DNA of 64,000 nucleotides from Cepaea nemoralis (lineage: Eukaryota; Mollusca; Gastropoda; Stylommatophora; Helicidae). How positions within the stretch are numbered: the first letter of the stretch is position 1; the number at the start of each line of letters is the position of its first letter. Positions 26,493-37,232 of the stretch are shown piece after piece. The notes beneath the pieces were generated by a model. That model was not told the DNA's origin, searched no databases, and saw nothing but the letters and a program-made list of their open reading frames with translations. The DNA lies in contig JACEFZ010027762.1 of the NCBI GenBank assembly GCA_014155875.1, positions 62,001-126,000 of the forward strand, written 5' to 3'. The position numbers were made by a program, and so were the translations under genes.

Positions 26493-26937
26493 TGACCTGA
26501 TTTGGCGCTGATTATACCAAGATTTCTGAATCGTGCTGTCGCGGCCACTACTGATCACAGAGGTCATCATAAAATAAATCAAATTGGAATATAGAAGTCA
26601 ACAGAAGTCATGGAAGGTTGTGTTGAAGTCCTGCACTCTGGAGGAACAACTTATGTCGTATTTTCAAGTCTTTGTGATGGGGTTGATAGTTGTTAAAACC
26701 GCCACACAACACATAATGTTCCGAGTGGTGAAACAAAGCAGCCATCGTCAATGTTGAATCCTGTGTTGACCTGCTCGTTCTTTTCGAAACGTATGGATGT
26801 TCCAGATATGCTGCTGTGAAATCTGGTCTTGCTGGAACTGTCGATTTAACCGTTATCGTCTGAAGTACATTGAAGGTGACCTTGGTTGTCTGAAGATAAA
26901 GTCCGGAGTTGTTGGTCAACGCTTATAGTGAGCCGGC

Positions 26938-26990
<53 letters not shown>

Positions 26991-27533
26991 TGATTATTGT
27001 CTCGATCGTTGTCATTTCAAATCCAGACGAGCACAATCAGCGGCATGAAGATGACTAGAAGGGCCATTTATCGGTGAAAGTAAGTCAGAAGGCACCGACT
27101 ACGATTGAAGCGAGGAACCTAGCAAATACGCTCGTTTTTCCGTTTTTCTACAATCAGCGGCATGAAGAATATCGATTGAAGTGAGGAATCCAGAGGCTCT
27201 TCCTTTTCTTTTCCTGCGAGAGAAGAAGACAACCTTCAATTTTGTCGATTGGGCATCATACTCCTTCAATTTTGTCGATTGGGCATCATACTCCTTCAAT
27301 TTTTTCGATTGGACGACAACCATACTCTGCGAGACGCTGGAATTGTTCTAAAATTTTTACAACGGCAGATCATCAGTTTTGAATAAGAAAAACGATTGGA
27401 TAAACGACAGGACTATAAGTATAGCAGGTATTGTTAAATTTTAGATTTAGATTTCCAACTGCTTGATTTAGGACATATTAATATATTAGATTGTTTGGTA
27501 CTGCTGTATTTTCCATTTCAGATTTTTTTAGAA
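26493..27533 (+). other. Leader of Gypsy copy 1, with an (AATC)n run
   Basis: About 1 kb between LTR and gag. It holds a (TCAA)n microsatellite at 26939-26989 and, at 27234-27320, three copies of a 30-bp unit (CTCCTTCAATTTTGTCGATT, then GGGCATCATA). The short minus-strand frames (26608-26919 and 27099-27323) have no known features. A splice or packaging role cannot be judged from sequence. Confidence 0.6.
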
Positions 27534-28821
27534 TGGAAGCCCAAGATCTTTCACAAGTACTTAGTGGAGTTCAATATCAAAGTTGGACTCGGTGTTAAGA
27601 CAGCAAAGTGTAGTCAGTGATGTCGAGAGGTTTAATGGACAGGCGAGTCAATTTAAGAAATGGATTGTATCCATTGAGAAACATGCTTATCTAGTGAACG
27701 CTACGGATGAGGATAAAAAGAATTTGGCTTATAGAACTAGTGCAAGTCCTGTTTCTGATCATATAAGAAGAAAGCTAGAAGCTGGAGGAGGTGAAACCTG
27801 GGAACAATTCAAAGACGACTTAGCTCACAAATATGCAGAGATTACTGACCCTCAACACGCATTCTCAGTGTTGCGACAGATGAGACAAAATACTACAGAA
27901 AGTGTGCAGCTATACAGTGATAGGTTGATCAATTTAGCCGAAGAGTCATTTTTGGGTCAGAATGTCCGAGCTGAGGAAGTGGAACCGATGTTGGTGGGGA
28001 ATTTTGTTGATGGGATTAGGTCAGATGGACTGAAATTTAAATTAATGAGAGAGAATCCTGCAAGGTTGTCACAAGCTGTAGATATAGCTACACAAGAGGA
28101 AAGCTTGAGAAGAAGGTTTAGATTGAGGGTAGGACGAGAGTTAGGTAGTAGTTCAGAAGATAGAATTGAAGAACCAATGGAAATAGGACAGTATAGATAT
28201 GGATGGAGAAGAAGAAGGGGAGAAATACAGATGTTACAAGGAAACAGTAACGTATATAATCAAGGTAGAGAAAGACAAGTGAGAAATACTGTAAGAGACA
28301 TGGTAGGTAACACAAATAACACAAATGTGGTTTGTTGGGGGTGCCGCCAACGTGGACACATTCTTTGCTTCTGTGGTAACAGACGTGTCCAGTCGAATAC
28401 ACAAAATAATAGATGTGCTCAGACTAGTACACAGAATAGAACTGTAAATGGTAGATCATCAAATGGGAATTATGGAGAGGTGCAGAGAAATTTTTATAAG
28501 GTCAGGAGATCAGGGAAATTGGCATCCCGCTTACTGAACAGGATCGGCAGTAAGGGGGAAAATAGTAAGGTCCAAAAGATGAATAAATATATTAAAAACC
28601 CAAATGATGAGTATAATAGGACATTTACAAATAGAAAACATAAGAAGTGGCCTCAACTTGGGGAGATAAAACAGTTGTCACTAAATATGATTGATCCTAG
28701 TCCATGTATTATAGAAATAGGGAAATATAAAATTAGAACATTAGTTGACTCGGGAACGCAAGTTAGTGTGATTAAAGAAACATTTTTATATCGAATATTA
28801 AAAAATTTCAAAAATATTTAG
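27534..28821 (+). pseudogene. gag: gag (capsid-nucleocapsid) running into protease, copy 1
   Basis: Structural polyprotein of the retrotransposon. The likely ATG is at 27534 (MEAQDLSQVLSGVQYQ), but one base of frame is lost near 27560-27590. The main frame then runs 413 codons from 27583. It has a Gypsy-type capsid region (about residues 10-190, counting from 27583) with a typical ..TWEQFKDDLAHKY and LRQMRQNTTESVQLYSDRL pattern. A single CCHC zinc knuckle follows, starting at C251 (CWGCRQRGHILCFC). Protease begins in the same frame, with active site LVDSGT (Asp389). The frame stops at 28821 after an A-rich run where an indel is likely. Gag is the best preserved part of this copy. Confidence 0.8.
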
Positions 28822-28829
28822 AATTCAGG

Positions 28830-29416
28830 ATAATCTTCATTCGGTAACTGGACAAAATTTAGAAGTGCTTGGTCAAACAATGATAAATTTTAAATTAGGA
28901 GGGATAAATGTTAGGCATATGTTCCATGTAGTCAAGGATTTAAATAGAAATATGATATTGGGTAGAGATTTTTTATTGAAAAATGGGGTGAGACTTTATT
29001 TTGATTTACATAAATTAAAATTCAAAGATGTTTACGTGGATTTAGAAGAGGATATGCATGTGTCGACACTAGTTAGAGTCAAAACGACCATGAATTTGAA
29101 ACCGCAAACGGTTAATTTAATACAGGCAAAAATGAAAAAAAATCCGTACTTTTCGGTTGGACAAACAGTTAAAATAACGGAATTAGAGAGAAAAATAATA
29201 GATGAACCTGGCTTGGAAGTCACCGATGGGTTAATAATATTAGATAAACATCTCAGCTTTCCAGTGATGCTCCTAAACAATACAGGAAAAAATATTAAAT
29301 TATATAGAGGCTGTGTAATCGCTAAAGTAGCGTATAATAATGATAACATGTTAACTATAGAAAAAGAAAACATGTTGGGAAATGATTATTCAGAAACTCC
29401 CATGGTCAGAAAATAA
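28830..29416 (+). pseudogene. pol: Protease C-terminus and linker, copy 1 (shifted frame)
   Basis: Continues the protease in another frame after the shift at about 28797-28815. MILGRDFLLKNGVRLYFD matches the conserved (I/L)LGRDFL end of retroviral-type aspartic proteases. About 150 residues without known motifs follow, of the sort that joins protease to reverse transcriptase. The frame ends at 29416. The next pol frame overlaps it by 35 bp from 29382, so a further frame change is needed. Confidence 0.7.
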
Positions 29417-30430
29417 TGTCAGAAATAATTATAAAAGAAGCTGGAAAAGACGGAATGATGAATTGATCCATACATTCAAAAAATATCCATCTCAAATAGA
29501 TACAGTAGACAAAAGGACAAGAGAACAAGAATTGTTATCACAGTTAAAAGCCCCACCGGAGAATAAAGAAATATTAGAACAATTGGTGAAAGAAAACCAA
29601 GACGTTTTTGCAATTAATGATTTAGAATTGGGAAAAACTAGTACAGTTACAATGGAAATAGACACTGGAAATCATCCACCAATTAGTTTAAAAACCATAT
29701 AGAACTCCTTTAAGAAACAGAGAGATTGTAGAGAAGGCAATTGAAGATATGTTAAAAGCGGGAATAATAACAAGATGAAGTCCTAGAGTGATCATCTCCG
29801 ATCGTAATTGGGACCACGGGCAAGATAGGTTCACAATCGACTCTGTTGGAGACTTATCGCGGTGAACAAAATCATGAAGATGTAGCGTGACCCATTGCCG
29901 GTGATTGATGATAGTTGGACTTACTTAAGGCTCTACTTCTTACACTACCTACGCAAGAGCAGGAGTCTGGTGTCGCCCGATGTCGAGGATGCCAAAAGAA
30001 AAGTGCTTTCTGTACTCATATGGGTTCTTACAAATTTTTACGAATGGCATTCGGATTCGCCAGCTCACTCTCACTACATGTTATTAATAATCGAAGTATG
30101 ACATGGTTTTCAAAAATGCGCGTTGGCATATATAGAGAGATTTTTAATATATTACATCATGAACATAACAAGAGCATCTAAAACATGTAAAATGGGTATT
30201 TGCAAGGCTAAGATACACAATGTTAATTGAAATTGAGTAAGTGTGAGGTTAAAAACAGAAACCAATAGTGTAGGGTACTGATTATAGAGAGGGAAGTAAG
30301 CCTGATCAAAAAAAAAGTAAAGTGATGAGAGAGGTATCTTCCTCCGACCAAACGAGAGAAGTCGAGCTTTTATAGGTATGACCGGGTAATTAAAACGATT
30401 TCGTTCAAAGTTTGCACAGATAGCAGAACC
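29382..30430 (+). pseudogene. pol: Reverse transcriptase, copy 1 (many frameshifts)
   Basis: RT copies the element RNA into DNA. NQDVFAINDLELGKT, typical of the Gypsy RT entry, is read in frame up to 29702. Further blocks are recognisable across frameshifts and stops: the LRNREIVEKAIEDMLKAGII block near 29715-29770, DPLPVIDD near 29890, FLRMAFGFA near 30040, and thumb-like KWVFARLR and GYYKRFRSKFAQIAEPL patterns at 30180-30430. The catalytic YxDD block near 30130 is not intact. It cannot be expressed as read. The indel density could be decay or unpolished sequence. Confidence 0.7.
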
Positions 30431-32300
30431 CTATATAAAAAATTGGACCTTAAATATAGCTCAACAACGTTTAAGTGGACGGAAGATTGGGCCAGAAGCG
30501 TTCGTTTTTAAAAAAAATAGCCTAACAACAGTGCCACTATTGGCACACCAAGAAATCCAATTAATAAATAAACATTGGTCAGTTTGCAATATACATGACA
30601 TGACACTCCAAACAAAAACACATCCAGATACCATACATACCACTAAGACAACATATCACTCTAATTATCACCCACACCACCAGAATACTGGAGGAGACGC
30701 CGTCTAACCGAACGATCAAAAAACACAAAACCAACAAAAAAACGAAACGGACAGAGAAATAGAGAAGAACACATAAGGGTATCGTTCACTGCTTAGCAAA
30801 TCGAGCGAAAAGGCGACTATTGAGAAGAGGCCTAAACGCTGACTACAAGCCGATACTTGCGTAATCACAACCTCAGACTTGTATAATATAATACAACCAA
30901 TTTCATATATACCGGGTCGACAGACCGAGAGGCGTAAACCAATAATGAGGAGGAGGGTGAATGGATGGAGAGAGGGGACGGGCAACTAAGGCAGGAGAAA
31001 GTGGCACTCAGACGATAACAGACTAAACGTATGGCGAGAAGAGTCTCGCAATGGCGCGAGATATTTTGAGTAGTATCTTACGGCTGTTTATTGGCTAGGG
31101 GGAGAGAGGGTGGACACATAATATCTCAATTCGGGGAAACAATTGACGCGGATTGGCTTTGTGTGTGGGAGAGTATGGGCAATAGTAGGGTGGAACAGGT
31201 TGTCGAGCAAACGCGATGCGCTAGGAGAGGGGATCAGGGGAGGATGTGATAGAGCGTTATCCATTCAATTACGGGAGACAGGGCCGTTGTTAGATTCTTA
31301 GCGGCAGAGACATCTTGAGGAGTCGGTGAAAGTGAGGATGGAATAGGTCGCTTGAAAGGGGTGTTAGATATCATGTTAATGTCTTTTTGGACGGATGTTA
31401 TTCCTATTGCGTAATATTAACTGGCCGATTTATTTAAAAGTGTAGATGATTATGTTGTGCATGGGGTTGAAGGTGGTTAGACGGAAGATAAGTTGTCCCC
31501 TGACAACAGTACATAAGTCCTATTTCCAATGCAGAAGTGATTTGGGGATGTGCGTCTCACCAACTTGTCGGAAGTATACTCCTACATGCGTAGATTCATA
31601 TAGTCCCTCTGGCCAGAAGTTTTCCAATTCCGACAAGAGTTTGCTCTGTTATATTTTTTTTACAAGAAGGATACCAAGGGTTTGGGTGTCCACAGAACAC
31701 TTACGACAGGGAAAGAATTGGAAATAGAATGTGAAAAATTGTTAAAAGATTTGAATATAAAGCACTAAAAACTTCGTACTACAGACCTCGGCGAAGGCAC
31801 AAAATGAAGACAACATAGAACATTGTACATTACGGGGCAAAATTAGAAGACACTGGATGGAATCTTTATTTGGAATAAGCATTGGGGGAGATCCGTACAC
31901 ACAAATGAAGGACCATTTCATCACCATTTTACCTACTACAGGGAAGAGACCAGGAACCTTGACTTTGATTCAAAGCCTAGAAGAAAATATAGGGGAGGAG
32001 TTTCAGAAAAGGAGGTTGCAAGAATGCACAAAGCACATAGACGTTTAAGAAATAATTAATAAGGCTCGAGAAAACAGAAGAAAACTAACACAAATAAAAA
32101 TGCACCTGACAGAGTCTTAACCTAGTGTGATAGAGTTTATTACAACAAACATAGGAGAAACTCTAAGTTTGATGGCGCATGGGTCCCGGGATATGATATT
32201 GTAGAAAAAGGGTCCAGTATCAATATACTATAAAAATCAATTACAGGCATGTCTGTCACGTTCTATGTAGATATTTAAGACGGATAAATGAGGAAAAAAC
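30431..32300 (+). pseudogene. pol: RNase H and integrase, copy 1 (many frameshifts)
   Basis: After the RT thumb, a connection and RNase H-like region follows (FKWTED at about 30470, then LLAHPRNPINK). Integrase is recognised by the core pattern KTSYYRP near 31770 and, at the end, by a GPY/F-type module near 32160-32270 (KFDG.WVPGYDIVEKGSS, then a YIKNQ.TG-like turn). The GPY/F module matches the same stretch at 63930-64000 on the minus strand. Individual frames are under 100 codons. Confidence 0.6.
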
Positions 32301-33000
32301 GATGCAGAGGATAATAATAACAATTAGTAGTCAGAAGCATGATTTGCAGATGGACGAGACGGGTCAAACAAACGGAATAACGATACCTTCAAGAGAATGG
32401 TGAGAGAATTGTACAAAACAAATATAACAGCTCTACTACGGCGAACAAGAAAAACAATACCAAAAACATCGTGACAGAGAAACAACACGTAGGACGGTTA
32501 TAATAGTGAAGAATCATCAAAGAAAAAGAGACGCTCCATTGGAGCGAGAAGACCGGCAGTAAAAAGAAAGTTAGATAGACAAAAGAAAGAGATTAAGAGC
32601 AAAGAAAATTAGAGAAAATTCCTCAAACGTGATGAAGAAGATGCCCCCGAGGTGAAAGATCGTAAAACATCAAAGGTAGAAAGATTAGATGGATTCTAGA
32701 AAGAAAAGATTAGCATGTGCTAGTAATGGGTATGCAACGCGGAACAAGAGATGGATGAAAGAGTCAAAACTGATGAGATGGTAGCTATGAAAGGAAGATT
32801 TTCTTCCTCGGGAAGATGACGACATTGCTGGAAGAGTGCACTTAGAGAAAAAAGTCTGGAGTTATTAGAAAATGGAGAAGTGATGATACTTGGTAGAATA
32901 TCTGCAGATTCAGATAGAAGAAAGAAGTTGGACACAGTACTTGTGAATTTCAAATAAGAAGTCTAGGCAAATAACGTATCAAGAGTTGTTGGAGAGTGTA
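32300..33000 (+). pseudogene. Degraded charged C-terminal extension after integrase
   Basis: Homologous to the intact open frame at 63284-64000 (minus). Shared islands include GCAGTAAAAAGAAAGTTAGA / GCAGTGAAAAGGAGAATAGA, AAAATTAGAGAAAATTCCTC, and the TTATTAGAAAATGGAGAAGT / TTATTGAAAAAGCGGAGGTA end. Here it is full of indels. Confidence 0.6.
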
Positions 33001-34896
33001 TGGTGATGAGTAATACCTATATTGTATTAGTTCGAGTATAATTGATGAATAAGATGGAAAGTCTGTGTACCGTGATTGATTGATTTAAAAATGAAAAGGA
33101 ATTTGAAGTGTGGGTTTTTTCTCTCTAGACGGAATGAGTGATTAGTGTCCTAATATTTTAATACTTGTGTAAGAGGGTGTTAAAGGATATCAGGATTGAG
33201 TGGTTCCGTAGTCAATCACATATTGTTATTTTGAGAAATGGGGTGTGGGGATAACATGACGATGGCACGAGACTGAGGAGGGGTTTAGAGTATTGTGTGC
33301 ATCTATTGTTTTTAACACAAAGAATGGACAGTTGGGTCTGTATAAAGTGTGAGAGATGTTTACCTTAGTGCTGTGTGATTTTGTGAGGAAAGTATGGGTG
33401 ATGTTTTTTTAGTTACCCTGGGGTTTTAAAATAATTGTTGTAGGATTGACGTCAGTGGGGAAAATGAGAGGAGTGGTTGTTTTGTGAGCTGCGAAGGTGG
33501 GACCCTGGGTACCAGGGCGGCGGGGTTAGATAACTGTGATGAGGGAGTGGAATGGTTTGCTCGATTGTTTTTACTTCAGTTGTTCGGCGCAAATGTGATG
33601 ATAGGTTCCTTAGCTGTTTAATTGTACAAAACGCTTTGGTTGTTTGATTACCCTGGGTGGTGTTGACAATAATATTTTAGGGTAAGTTCGTGGGAAAAAT
33701 GAAGATGTTTGTTGGAGCTTGCGAAATGAAACGGAGTCAGGCCAGGCGTTCTTTTATGATTTTGTACTTGCAGTTGGTGGCTAACGTGTATAACGTTTAT
33801 AAAATAGAAAGTGAGGGTGATCATGATTGAGTTAAGCGGGGAAGCTGGTGATGATTAGCGAGGTAACTCAGTAGGTGTAGAAAGGAATGTGGAGGACGTA
33901 TATTTAAAGTGGCTGGTGGTCCCCCCCCCCCCCCCCCGCACATGATAATAGCATGTGGGTGGGTGGAAAGGTTAAAACCGTTAACCCAGGGTTTGGGGAT
34001 TGACTTAGGACTACATGAGAGACGTTCGTCAATGTAATACCGGGCGATGGGTAAAGTAGAAGCCCATGGAGTGAGAGGGATGGACGGGGCGGCTCGGGTA
34101 AATGGGTTGAAGATAGGAGCTGGGAAACAGCGGTTAATGGAGAATCTGGGGAAGCGGGGGAAAATGCCATGAGGTTGAATTTGGCATTAAAGGAACTAAG
34201 GGACTCTGGAGGTTTGGAAGGAAGGGTTGAGCACGTTGACGAGGTGAATATCGAGCGAAAGGGAAGGCGGTAGATGTTTTGGTAAAAACTTTTTGGATAA
34301 GCGAAAGTATTATTGAAGCAGGCAAGAAGATAAAGAGATGGATGTGACAAACCGCTTTAGTTATAGAGTTTTTGAGAATGCAGGTGGGGAAGAGAGTGGT
34401 GTAGCACTGCGTATGACCGGTGGACTATGTTCGGTTAGGTACTTCTAATTTCTTCGGTGCGCACACAAACCTCTAACTAACTTGTTTCGGTCTATCCTGA
34501 AAGGGAGAATGTGAGTAAGTGAGAAAAAGATAAGAAAATGCGTCAATTTTGGTCATCAATAATTTAGATGGACAAGTTTAAAAGTCGGTCGCTTATGAGA
34601 GAGGTTTTTGAAAGTTGTGTAGGAGTTTTGTAGAGAGGATTTTATAGTAGGGTTTGGTATGTACGGTGACATTAGAGGGTACAAAGTAGATCCTCTGAGG
34701 TGAGGGGGGAGGCGTTCATGGTGGCAGGACTGAGATAAGCAAGAGGGATTTGAATTAAGAATATATGTTCGACGGACTTGGGGGGTCGAAGTCGGTAGAA
34801 TAGGAAATTCGAGGGTGACTATTCAAAGTGAGTTTCAGTGTTTTAGGGTTGGAGTTGAGACTTTTCCCGAAAAAGTCTTTTGAAGAAGGGAGGTAG
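33000..34896 (+). other. 3' untranslated region of Gypsy copy 1
   Basis: About 1.9 kb without supportable coding capacity, GT-rich on the plus strand, with a 17-C run at 33921-33937. The minus-strand frame 33904-34350 is a shadow. At the end is a hairpin (34858-34878, arms AGACTTTT / AAAAGTCT) followed by a purine tract (34882-34900, GAAGAAGGGAGGTAGAAGA), the likely plus-strand primer. Confidence 0.6.
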
Positions 34897-35211
34897 AAGA
34901 ACAGTAAGGGCTTTAGTAGTAGTTAGCGAGTTAATGAATGCATGCACATTCATCTAACTATGGGGAAATCAAATCTGGTGCGTGGAAACGCGTGGAGCAC
35001 GAATGGGTTTAGGTATCCGGGTCTGCGCCAGCGTCACATGGGATCGCCTTAGAAGAACAACAAAGATGTCTGTAATTTAAACATCGGCAGCAGGAAAGGT
35101 ATGGAGACTCAATAACAACCTTTTATACACGACACTGGCCAGGAGTTTGTCTCTATATTGATGTTTCCCCACGAACGATTCACAGCCAGGCCAGGTTCAC
35201 ACTAGTGGATA
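34897..35211 (+). repeat. 3' LTR of Gypsy copy 1
   Basis: About 315 bp, partner of 26188-26492. It differs by many small insertions (for example GTGGAAACGCGTGGAGCACG where the 5' LTR has GTGAACGCGTGAGCACG). LTRs are identical at insertion, so the differences mean age or sequencing error. Indels dominate over substitutions, which favours error. Confidence 0.8.
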
Positions 35212-35538
35212 GGTCTCAACCTTTTTGGCCCTGCCCACCTTCAACCATATTGTCAGAACGTCATTCCCCCCGTCCATCAAAATTTGGCCTGTGCCCCCGT
35301 TTCACCGAATTTTCAGAACGTCAGTCCCCTCTTTCTATTTCCATCTAAAAATCCCCACATGCCCTACACAGTATAGTAACAATGGACGGTAAATGTATAG
35401 CATATACCTAAAACTAGACATCCACAAACGATGATTTGTGGGTCTCGTACTTTTAAAAATGACTTTAGAAGAAGGAGACACTAACGGTAAAGTAAGGAGG
35501 GAAAACAATATCAGTAATTGGTTCTTGTATTAATGCGA

Positions 35539-35539
<1 letters not shown>

Positions 35540-35616
<77 letters not shown>

Positions 35617-35699
35617 GGGGGAGGGGGGGGGGGGGGGGGGGGGGGGGGGAGGGGGGGGGGAGGGGAGGGGGGGGGGGGAGGGGGGGGGGGGGGGGGGGG
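35540..35699 (+). repeat. Poly(G) tract, about 160 bp
   Basis: An uninterrupted run of about 76 G (35540-35615), then G runs broken by one T and a few A. The Gly-rich and Pro-rich frames here are not genes. It sits inside the hAT-like element. Confidence 0.95.
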
Positions 35700-35723
35700 A
35701 AGTCCCCGCCGGTGGAACCACTG

Positions 35724-35985
35724 CTCACGAAGAAAGCGTGTGTGCAATCTCGCTGATCTCAAGAAACTACAAGATCTTCAAAAATCACGCTAAATTCCGG
35801 GCCAATAGTGGTATCCTACTCCCGGGAGAACATGTAACGTTCACCCTGTGGCTAACGACGAACAGAGAAAAAGCCCGTTTACTGAATAATTACGGCTCTT
35901 TGTTTCTACAAGTCCGGTTTTGGGTGCATTTTAAAGTTAATTGGTGCCTATTAGGAATACGGGTTTTGGTCATGCTTAATTTTTA
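35724..35985 (+). other. Possible MSP-domain-like coding remnant
   Basis: Downstream of the hAT-like end an open plus-strand frame runs to 35985. The stretch RNYKIFKNHAKFRANSGILL followed by PGEHVTFTLWL resembles the core of major-sperm-protein/VAP-type domains (a PNSGxLxPG turn between beta strands). Length, start and splice sites are not defined: upstream is the G tract, and the frame ends in SLFLQVRFWVHFKV. It could be an exon, a retrocopy fragment or chance. Confidence 0.25.
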
Positions 35986-36081
35986 GGTGTAAGAGACTGC
36001 CAAGCATTATTTGTTGCAGTCACAGTGAACCAGCAATATGTTCTAGTGCCAATAGACATGGCACCCGCATCATGTACATGC

Positions 36082-36152
36082 CTGCCTCTGCCTGCCTGCC
36101 TGCCTGCATGCCTGCTCTGGTCCTGGTCCTGTCTGTCTGTCTGTCTGTCTGT
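36082..36152. repeat. (TGCC)n and (TGTC)n microsatellites
   Basis: CTGCCTGCCTGCCTGCATGC at about 36089-36115 and CTGTCTGTCTGTCTGTCTGT at about 36130-36151. Confidence 0.9.
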
Positions 36153-36449
36153 TTATACGTATACATCAACGCATTCAGAACTGCCAGGCATACACCCCAC
36201 CCCGGATGAGTAGATGGGTCTGAACAGTGAGTGGGGCGTGAGGATGGCCAGCTGGGTACAGGGTGATTTGGGTCTGTTTCATGTGTAGACGACAGTGCTG
36301 TGTTCACGACAGACTTGTGTTAAGCTTCTTACCACCTGCAGGGCCGCCTCAGCATCTACCTACAAGAACAAGAAGGATCATTACATTGGACCAGTATTAG
36401 CCGCATAAGTCGCTGGCTGTGTCCACAAAGAGGTCTTGCAGAAAGTGTC

Positions 36450-37232
36450 ACACAGAGCTGTATGTGAGATGTTTGAACTATAAACCCACTGCTTGGACTG
36501 TGATGATCCGGACCCCTATTCAGCTAGTTGACACAATTCAGTGTGTGTTGTTAAGAGCTTGTGAACTATAGCCCGCTGCTTGTCTGTGAGGTATGATCCT
36601 CTGTCCTGCTGTGACACACAGTGCTGTCTGTGTAGTCTAGATGTTTGACTATCCCCCTGCTTTGTCTGTGATGTATGACCCCTGTCCACTGGTTGTACCA
36701 GTTCTGTCTTGTAATGATTAGATGGTTTGAAGATCCCCACTGCTTGTCTGTGATGTATGACCACTATGTCAGCTAGTTGTACACAGTTCTGTTTGTGTAG
36801 TTAGATTCTGAAAACCCCACTGCTTGTCTGCTGGAGGTATGACCACGATAATTCAGCGAGGGTACACAGTTCTGTGTTGTGTATGGTGTAATGTTTTAAA
36901 TATCCCCACTGCTTGGCTGTGATGTAATGACCCCTACTGTCAGCGAGGTTGCACACAGATCTGTTGTGCTATGTAGATGTTTGAACTATCCCCCCTGCGT
37001 GTCTGGATTATGACCACGATGCCTCTAGTTGTACACAGTTTTTCCTTTTGTGTATGTTTTAGAATGTTTTGAATATCCCACCTGCTTGTCCTGTGATGGA
37101 TGACCCCAAATGTCAGCTGTTGTACACAGTGTCGTTTTGTGGATGTTAGATGTTTGAACTAAGCACTGCTTGTCTGTGAAGTTAATGACCCTCTGTCTGG
37201 TGGTTACACATAGTTCTGTTTGTGTATGTTAG
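36450..37232. repeat. ~85-bp minisatellite with acceptor-like core, about 9 copies
   Basis: The phrase TGCTTGTCTGTGATGTATGA recurs at 36577, 36658, 36741, 36821, 36910, 36995, 37082 and 37167 (spacing 74-89 bp, most often 80-89). Each unit also has a pyrimidine-rich TTCTGTTTGTGTATGTTAGA-like segment. The last copy of that segment is the putative splice acceptor of exon B. Copies differ by many 1-base indels. Confidence 0.85.

Larger units (their letters stand above)
26188..35211 (+). mobile_element. Ty3/Gypsy-type LTR retrotransposon, copy 1 (broken)
   Basis: About 9.0 kb with two LTRs (26188-26492 and 34897-35211), a leader, gag, and pol in the order protease, reverse transcriptase, RNase H, integrase. 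That order places it with Ty3/Gypsy (Metaviridae) and not Copia. The target duplication is GGTTC on the left and GGTC (one T short) on the right, inside a CAGTGGTTCTCAACC hAT-like end. No envelope-like frame is seen. Gag is nearly intact, but pol is split by many indels from about 28800 on. The 3' half is homologous to the minus-strand copy at 61244-64000. Confidence 0.85.
26179..35723. mobile_element. Short hAT-like element split by an LTR retrotransposon
   Basis: The left end CAGTGGTTC lies at 26179-26187. The rest resumes at 35212 with GGTCTCAACCTTTTTGGCCC and ends at 35723 in GGTGGAACCACTG, whose complement CAGTGGTTCCACC is an imperfect terminal inverted repeat. Flanking octamers CTCTAGAA (26171-26178) and CTCACGAA (35724-35731) match at 6 of 8, as for a decayed 8-bp hAT target duplication. 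Without the retrotransposon the element is about 520 bp, noncoding, and includes the G tract. A related copy starts at 41355. CAGTGGTTCTCAA is a known terminal type of hAT elements; the assignment of the right end is inference. Confidence 0.5.

Noticed and set aside
31446..31727. Independent 93-aa gene in the Gypsy element
   Set aside because: It lies between RNase H and the integrase core of copy 1 and is a frame fragment of pol.
33904..34350. 148-aa minus-strand gene
   Set aside because: It overlaps the noncoding 3' region of the Gypsy element and a C run; composition is Ser/Pro/Leu-rich as expected for a shadow frame.
35465..35793. Poly-Gly and poly-Pro proteins
   Set aside because: Translations of the G tract.
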